Assembly (NCBI RefSeq): GCF_006861825.1
Contig: NZ_VDGI01000017.1
Coordinates: forward strand, 28,869-92,868
Direction of reading: 5' to 3'
Length of the DNA: 64,000 nucleotides
Source: Psychrobacillus vulpis
GTDB lineage: Bacteria; Bacillota; Bacilli; Bacillales_A; Planococcaceae
In this document: piece by piece, positions 60,149 through 64,000 of the stretch
How the letters are laid out: every line of letters begins with the position of its first letter
How positions within the stretch are numbered: the stretch's first letter is position 1
Notes under the pieces: model-generated
What the model was told of the DNA's origin: nothing
Databases searched by the model: none
What the model saw: only the letters and a program-made list of their open reading frames with translations
Position numbers and translations under genes: made by a program

Positions 60149-61588
60149 TTAATACGCACGACCGAACCAAACAGTATGCTTCGATTCTTTACCACAGTTG
60201 ATACATGTAGATTTTGTAGCCGGTGGGTTGAATGGAATATTACGAGTTGTGAATTTTGTTTCTGCTTTTACATTTTCTTCACAAGCATCATCTCCACACC
60301 AACCTGCAAGAATCCAGCCTGGAATTTCCTCATTGTCCGTTGAGTCTGTAATATGTTTTGATAACTGTTCCAATGAATCAACATGTGTATGAGAGTGCTT
60401 TTCACGGAATGCACGTGCTTTTTCTAACAAGCGTGATTGCATTGTTTTTAATTCTGCTTCGATAGCCTCCACTAAATTAGGGATGTCTACGGATACTTTA
60501 TCCGATTCATCACGTGCTTTCATTAAAGCTTGGTTATTTTCTAAATCACGTGGTCCTAATTCCACTCGAACTGGAACACCTTTTAGCTCCCACTCATTAA
60601 ATTTATAGCCAGGAGATTGATCCGAATCATCTAGACGTACTCGAATACCCTTTGCCTTTAAGTCTGCATAGACTTCATCTAATTTCTCCATAATAGCAGG
60701 GTTCTTCTTCCAAGGTCCAACTGGAATTAATACAACTTGAGTTGGCGCTACACGTGGTGGTAAAACAAGACCTTGTTCGTCACCATGGACCATAATAACA
60801 GAACCGATTAAACGTGTAGACGTTCCCCATGAAGTTGTATGCACATGTTGGTGTTTGTTTTCTTTGTTTAAGTATTTAATATCGAATGCTTCAGCGAATT
60901 TTGTTCCTAAGTAATGTGATGTACCTGCTTGAACAGCTTTCCCGTCCTTCATCATTGCTTCAATCGAATACGTATCTACAGCTCCAGCAAAACGCTCTGA
61001 TGGTGTTTTTTGACCATCATATACCGGAATAGCAAGCAGTTCTTCTACTACTTCCTTATAAATGTTTAACATTTGCATAGTTTCTTTACGAGCTTCTTCT
61101 TCATCAATATGAGCAGTATGTCCTTCTTGCCATAAAAATTCAGAAGTACGGATAAACGGCAATGTTTTCTTTTCCCAACGGAATACATTTGCCCATTGGT
61201 TTATTAATACTGGTAGATCTCGGTAGCTTTTAATCCAGTCAGAATACAAATGACCAATCATCGTTTCAGAAGTTGGGCGAAGTGCTAGACGCTCTTCTAA
61301 TTTCTCACCAGCAGCTTCTGTTACCCATGGAAGCTCAGGAGAAAATCCTTCGATATGATCCTTTTCTTTTTGGAAGAAAGATTCAGGAATAAGCATTGGG
61401 AAATAAGCATTACGATGTCCTGTCTCTTTAAAACGTCGATCCATTTCTGCTTGAATATGCTCCCAAATCTCAAAGCCATCTGGTTTAAACGCAATACATC
61501 CACGAACAGGAGTATAATCCATTAAATCTGCTTTTTGAATTGTTTCAATGTACCATTTTGTAAAATCGTTTTGTTGTTGATTTGTCAT
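60149..61588 (-). CDS. proS: Prolyl-tRNA synthetase, archaeal/eukaryal type
   Basis: 479 residues, class II synthetase without the bacterial editing insertion: motif 2 region FRWEKKTLPFIRTSEFLWQEGHTAH, motif 3 region GSVIMVHGDEQGLVLPPRVAP, anticodon-binding domain and a C-terminal Cys-rich domain (GWCGDDACEEN ... CINCGKES). Charges tRNA-Pro. AGGAGG lies 9 bases before the ATG. Controlled by the T-box upstream. Many Bacillales carry this ProRS type beside or instead of the bacterial one. Confidence 0.95.
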   Translation of the reverse strand: MTNQQQNDFTKWYIETIQKADLMDYTPVRGCIAFKPDGFEIWEHIQAEMDRRFKETGHRNAYFPMLIPESFFQKEKDHIEGFSPELPWVTEAAGEKLEERLALRPTSETMIGHLYSDWIKSYRDLPVLINQWANVFRWEKKTLPFIRTSEFLWQEGHTAHIDEEEARKETMQMLNIYKEVVEELLAIPVYDGQKTPSERFAGAVDTYSIEAMMKDGKAVQAGTSHYLGTKFAEAFDIKYLNKENKHQHVHTTSWGTSTRLIGSVIMVHGDEQGLVLPPRVAPTQVVLIPVGPWKKNPAIMEKLDEVYADLKAKGIRVRLDDSDQSPGYKFNEWELKGVPVRVELGPRDLENNQALMKARDESDKVSVDIPNLVEAIEAELKTMQSRLLEKARAFREKHSHTHVDSLEQLSKHITDSTDNEEIPGWILAGWCGDDACEENVKAETKFTTRNIPFNPPATKSTCINCGKESKHTVWFGRAY

Positions 61589-61671
61589 TACATAATTCCT
61601 CCTAGTATTAATAGCGGAAGCGCCTCGCTCTACTGTTCTTCAACGATGAGTCGCTTCAACTAGATAAAATA

Positions 61672-61915
61672 TAAAAAGCACAAAGCTGTCCTTATGAAAG
61701 GACGTCTTTGTGCTGAATAGACGTGGTACCACCTTAGTTTAGCTAAAAAATAGTTTTTAGCCCTCTAAACGTTTGATAACGAGAACGACTCGGTTATGTT
61801 TGCATAACATCTCTGTGGTAGGTTTCAACAAGAAGCGGTGATATAGCTCTCAGCAAGTTGCTATATTTTCTGTTTCACAATTCTCATTTACTTGATCACT
61901 TCAAAGACTGTATAT
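61672..61915 (-). promoter_or_regulatory. T-box riboswitch of proS
   Basis: Minus-strand leader with the T-box sequence AAGGTGGTACCACG (61721-61735 region) followed by a strong terminator (GCACAAAG ... CTTTGTGC with inner GTCCTT/AAGGAC, then TTTTT; 61672-61723). In the upstream Stem I region, CCT at 61820-61822 fits a proline specifier codon. Uncharged tRNA-Pro would favour the antiterminator and let proS be transcribed. The 61916-62094 gap shows only AT-rich sequence, including the probable promoter. Confidence 0.92.
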
Positions 61916-62094
61916 TACTTATAATATACCAAATACTCGCAGTTAATACAATCTGGTTTCATTCTTCTCTAAGTAATATTATATTATTCTATTTGTTCTT
62001 CAATGACATCATTATGCATACCCTCAATTGAACAATAGCATTTTTATAAAAGTCCTATAAGGTTTGCTGGTATTTTTAAAATTTCGAAGTAAAT

Positions 62095-62123
62095 AAAAAA
62101 AGACAGGCTAAGCTAGCCTGTCT
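62095..62123 (-). terminator. Terminator of the rRNA-tRNA operon
   Basis: Minus strand AGACAGGCTA pairs with TAGCCTGTCT, followed by six T, 20 bases after the last tRNA. Confidence 0.9.
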
Positions 62124-62143
62124 AAATCATTTTACTACATTGA

Positions 62144-62225
62144 TACCGGTGGTCGGGGTCGAACCGACACTCCTCACGGAACGGGATTTTGAGTCCCGCG
62201 CGTCTGCCAATTCCGCCACACCGGC
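62144..62225 (-). tRNA. tRNA-Leu (CAA)
   Basis: Long-variable-arm tRNA with anticodon loop CTCAAAA. CCA is not encoded (TCA follows the discriminator A). Last gene of the cluster. Confidence 0.95.
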
Positions 62226-62259
62226 AAAGTAAAAGTGTTTAAAGTTATAATATTAAAAT

Positions 62260-62333
62260 TGGAGGCGGCAACCGGATTTGAACCGGTGATAAAGGTGTTG
62301 CAGACCTGTGCCTTACCACTTGGCTATGCCGCC
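62260..62333 (-). tRNA. tRNA-Cys (GCA)
   Basis: Anticodon loop CTGCAAC, acceptor GGCGGCA/TGCCGCC, discriminator U, CCA encoded. Confidence 0.96.
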
Positions 62334-62344
62334 TTAAGAAATAA

Positions 62345-62419
62345 TGGAGCGGAAGACGAGGTTCGAACTCGCGACCCCCACCTTGGCAAGGTGGTGTTCT
62401 ACCACTGAACTACTTCCGC
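62345..62419 (-). tRNA. tRNA-Gly (GCC)
   Basis: Acceptor GCGGAAG/CTTCCGC, anticodon GCC in the loop TTGCCAA, CCA encoded. Confidence 0.96.
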
Positions 62420-62426
62420 AAAAAAA

Positions 62427-62498
62427 CTGGGGTACCTGGATTCGAACCAGGGCATGACGGAATCAAAATCCGTTGCCTTACCGCTTGGCTATACCCCA
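62427..62498 (-). tRNA. tRNA-Gln (TTG)
   Basis: Acceptor TGGGGTA/TACCCCA, anticodon loop TTTTGAT, discriminator G. CCA is not encoded. Confidence 0.95.
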
Positions 62499-62499
62499 A

Positions 62500-62576
62500 T
62501 GGGGCGACTGATGGGAATTGAACCCACGAATGCCGGAATCACAATCCGGTGCGTTAACCACTTCGCCACAATCGCC
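62500..62576 (-). tRNA. tRNA-His (GTG), copy 1
   Basis: Extra 5' G paired with discriminator C as in all tRNA-His, anticodon loop TTGTGAT, anticodon stem CCGGA/TCCGG, CCA encoded. Almost identical to the next tRNA-His. Confidence 0.95.
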
Positions 62577-62613
62577 ATTATTAAATAAAAAAAGAGCTAA
62601 CTCAAAAGGAATA

Positions 62614-62690
62614 TGGGGCGACTGATGGGAATTGAACCCACGAATGTCGGAATCACAATCCGATGCGTTAACCACTTCGCCACAACCGCC
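62614..62690 (-). tRNA. tRNA-His (GTG), copy 2
   Basis: Differs from copy 1 mainly by TCGGA/TCCGA in the anticodon stem (both sides changed, pairing kept) and one acceptor pair. CCA encoded. Confidence 0.95.
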
Positions 62691-62713
62691 ATTATTCAAG
62701 TTAACTTATAAAT

Positions 62714-62787
62714 TGGCAGGGGCAGTAGGAATCGAACCCACATCAAAGGTTTTGGAGACCTCTATTCTACCGTTAAACTATGCCCCT
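62714..62787 (-). tRNA. tRNA-Trp (CCA)
   Basis: Acceptor AGGGGCA/TGCCCCT, anticodon loop CTCCAAA, discriminator G, CCA encoded. Confidence 0.96.
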
Positions 62788-62793
62788 AAAAAC

Positions 62794-62877
62794 TGGTGGA
62801 GGGGGACGGATTCGAACCGCCGAACCCTAAGGAGCGGATTTACAGTCCGCCGCGTTTAGCCACTTCGCTACCCCTCC
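62794..62877 (-). tRNA. tRNA-Tyr (GTA)
   Basis: Long variable arm, acceptor GGAGGGG with CCCTCC, anticodon loop CTGTAAA, CCA encoded. Confidence 0.96.
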
Positions 62878-62880
62878 AAG

Positions 62881-62956
<76 letters not shown>

Positions 62957-62969
62957 GTTAAGAAAAATA

Positions 62970-63045
62970 TGGTGGCTCAGGACGGAATCGAACCGCCGAC
63001 ACAAGGATTTTCAGTCCTTTGCTCTACCGACTGAGCTACTGAGCC
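62970..63045 (-). tRNA. tRNA-Phe (GAA)
   Basis: Acceptor GGCTCAG/CTGAGCC, anticodon loop CTGAAAA, CCA encoded. Confidence 0.96.
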
Positions 63046-63067
63046 ACATATGTATTTTTAAGAAAAA

Positions 63068-63143
63068 TGGCGGTCCCGACCGGGATCGAACCGGCGATCT
63101 CCTGCGTGACAGGCAGGCATGTTAACCGCTACACCACGGGACC
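63068..63143 (-). tRNA. tRNA-Asp (GTC)
   Basis: Acceptor GGTCCCG/CGGGACC, anticodon loop CTGTCAC, CCA encoded. Confidence 0.96.
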
Positions 63144-63146
63144 ATT

Positions 63147-63223
<77 letters not shown>

Positions 63224-63253
63224 ACAATAATATAATTGTAATTTCACTTTATA

Positions 63254-63329
63254 TGGTGGAGGATGACGGGCTCGAACCGCCGACCCTCTGCTTGTAAGGC
63301 AGATGCTCTCCCAGCTGAGCTAATCCTCC
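63254..63329 (-). tRNA. tRNA-Val (TAC)
   Basis: Acceptor GGAGGAT/ATCCTCC, anticodon loop CTTACAA, CCA encoded. Confidence 0.96.
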
Positions 63330-63355
63330 AATAAAACACTGGTTTATACTTTAAA

Positions 63356-63430
63356 TGGTGACCCCTACGGGATTCGAACCCGTGTTACCGCCGTGAAAGG
63401 GCGGTGTCTTAACCGCTTGACCAAGGGGCC
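63356..63430 (-). tRNA. tRNA-Glu (TTC)
   Basis: Acceptor GGCCCCT/AGGGGTC with one G-U pair, anticodon loop CTTTCAC, CCA encoded. Confidence 0.96.
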
Positions 63431-63453
63431 ATTATGTAAGTGAGAATATATTC

Positions 63454-63545
63454 TGGCGGAGAGCAAGGGATTTGAACCCTTGAGACAGTGTTACCCGCCT
63501 ACACGATTTCCAATCGTGCTCCTTCGGCCACTCGGACAGCTCTCC
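63454..63545 (-). tRNA. tRNA-Ser (GGA)
   Basis: Long variable arm, acceptor GGAGAGC/GCTCTCC, anticodon loop TTGGAAA, CCA encoded. Confidence 0.96.
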
Positions 63546-63550
63546 AAAAA

Positions 63551-63625
63551 TGGCTCCGAAGGTAGGACTCGAACCTACGACCAATCGGTTAACAGCCGAT
63601 TGCTCTACCACTGAGCTACTTCGGA
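63551..63625 (-). tRNA. tRNA-Asn (GTT)
   Basis: Acceptor TCCGAAG/CTTCGGA, anticodon loop CTGTTAA, CCA encoded. First tRNA after the 5S gene. Confidence 0.96.
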
Positions 63626-63635
63626 ATATTATTAT

Positions 63636-63751
<116 letters not shown>

Positions 63752-63877
63752 CATATTAATTTGAAAGACAATATTTATTATATCATAATTTAATAACTTT
63801 TTCAAGTGTTTAATTAAAATATTTTTCATGTTCTTTCAAAACTAGATAAACGAGACATTGACAATCAAATTCATATT

Positions 63878-64000
63878 TGGTTAAGTCCTCGATCGATTAG
63901 TATTCGTCAGCTGCACGTGTCGCCACGCTTCCACCCCGAACCTATCTACCTCATCGTCTTTGAGGGATCTTACTTACTTGCGTAATGGGAAATCTCATCT
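63878..64000 (-). rRNA. rrl: 23S ribosomal RNA, 3' end only
   Basis: Minus-strand sequence ending CTAATCGATCGAGGACTTAA, the conserved Bacillales 23S 3' terminus. The gene continues past the window. The 126-base spacer to 5S is AT-rich. Confidence 0.93.

Noticed and set aside
62478..62859. Open frames over the tRNA cluster (73 and 75 residues)
   Set aside because: They are translations of tRNA-His, tRNA-Trp and tRNA-Tyr sequence, a common artefact.

Overview
The window is about 64 kb of low-GC Firmicutes chromosome. Gene content and order follow the Bacillus subtilis yhf/yhg/yha/yhe/yhc neighbourhoods (lplJ-yhfH, yhgE-yhgD, hemH-hemE, hmoB, ecsAB-hit, trpP-yhaH-hpr, sscA, prsA, yhaMNO, yheA-yheB-yheE, bmrCD-like yheI-yheH, yhcYZ-like, pgcA-yhcX). 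Small spore-associated genes, the intergenic repeat families and the sequence style suggest a spore-forming Bacillales of the Planococcaceae/Caryophanaceae type (Psychrobacillus, Sporosarcina or Lysinibacillus relatives). That placement is inference, since no full 16S is present.

Layout. 1-3.3 kb: a Bce-type antimicrobial-peptide module (response regulator, kinase, ABC ATPase, truncated permease). 3.4-7.6 kb: lipoate ligase, YhfH, and the YhgE membrane protein with its TetR regulator YhgD and two matching operators. 7.7-11.2 kb: a four-gene, ATGA-coupled operon (propeller lipoprotein, two-component system, YtkA-like lipoprotein). 11.5-15.7 kb: haem genes (hemE, hemH), the haem-degrading HmoB and an M20 amidohydrolase. 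15.8-17.2 kb: interspersed repeats. 17.2-24 kb: ecsAB, hit, trpP with a TRAP-like leader, yhaH, hpr/scoC, small membrane proteins, sscA, prsA. 24.1-29 kb: yhaM-yhaN-yhaO. 29.3-35 kb: an XRE-regulated membrane operon, yhzD, an enoyl-CoA hydratase, yheA, yheB, a ferritin-like protein, yheE and an MFS transporter. 35.1-36.3 kb: a six-unit tandem repeat array. 36.4-41.5 kb: a heterodimeric ABC exporter behind a leader-peptide/terminator attenuator, then a chromate transporter. 41.7-46 kb: a CNNM/CorC protein, a cation diffusion facilitator and an AirSR/YhcYZ-like two-component system. 46-57.6 kb: housekeeping genes (pgcA, yhcX, a bdbC-like pair, rluA-type synthase, trmL, queG and others). 57.6-58.6 kb: repeats nested three deep. 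58.6-60 kb: an ECF sigma/anti-sigma pair with a self-type promoter. 60.1-62 kb: proS under a T-box. 62.1-64 kb: the end of an rRNA operon (23S 3' end, 5S) and 16 tRNA genes.

Most unusual are the mobile-looking non-coding elements. Two related classes of small element share terminal repeats containing CACTGAAAAA and leave 8-bp duplications. One is inserted in the other, which in turn sits inside a third repeat, and one element has expanded internally into six tandem hairpin units. Several RNA-level controls can also be read directly: an attenuator before the exporter, periodic NAG triplets over the trpP ribosome-binding site, a hairpin between Shine-Dalgarno and start of the CNNM gene, and the proS T-box.
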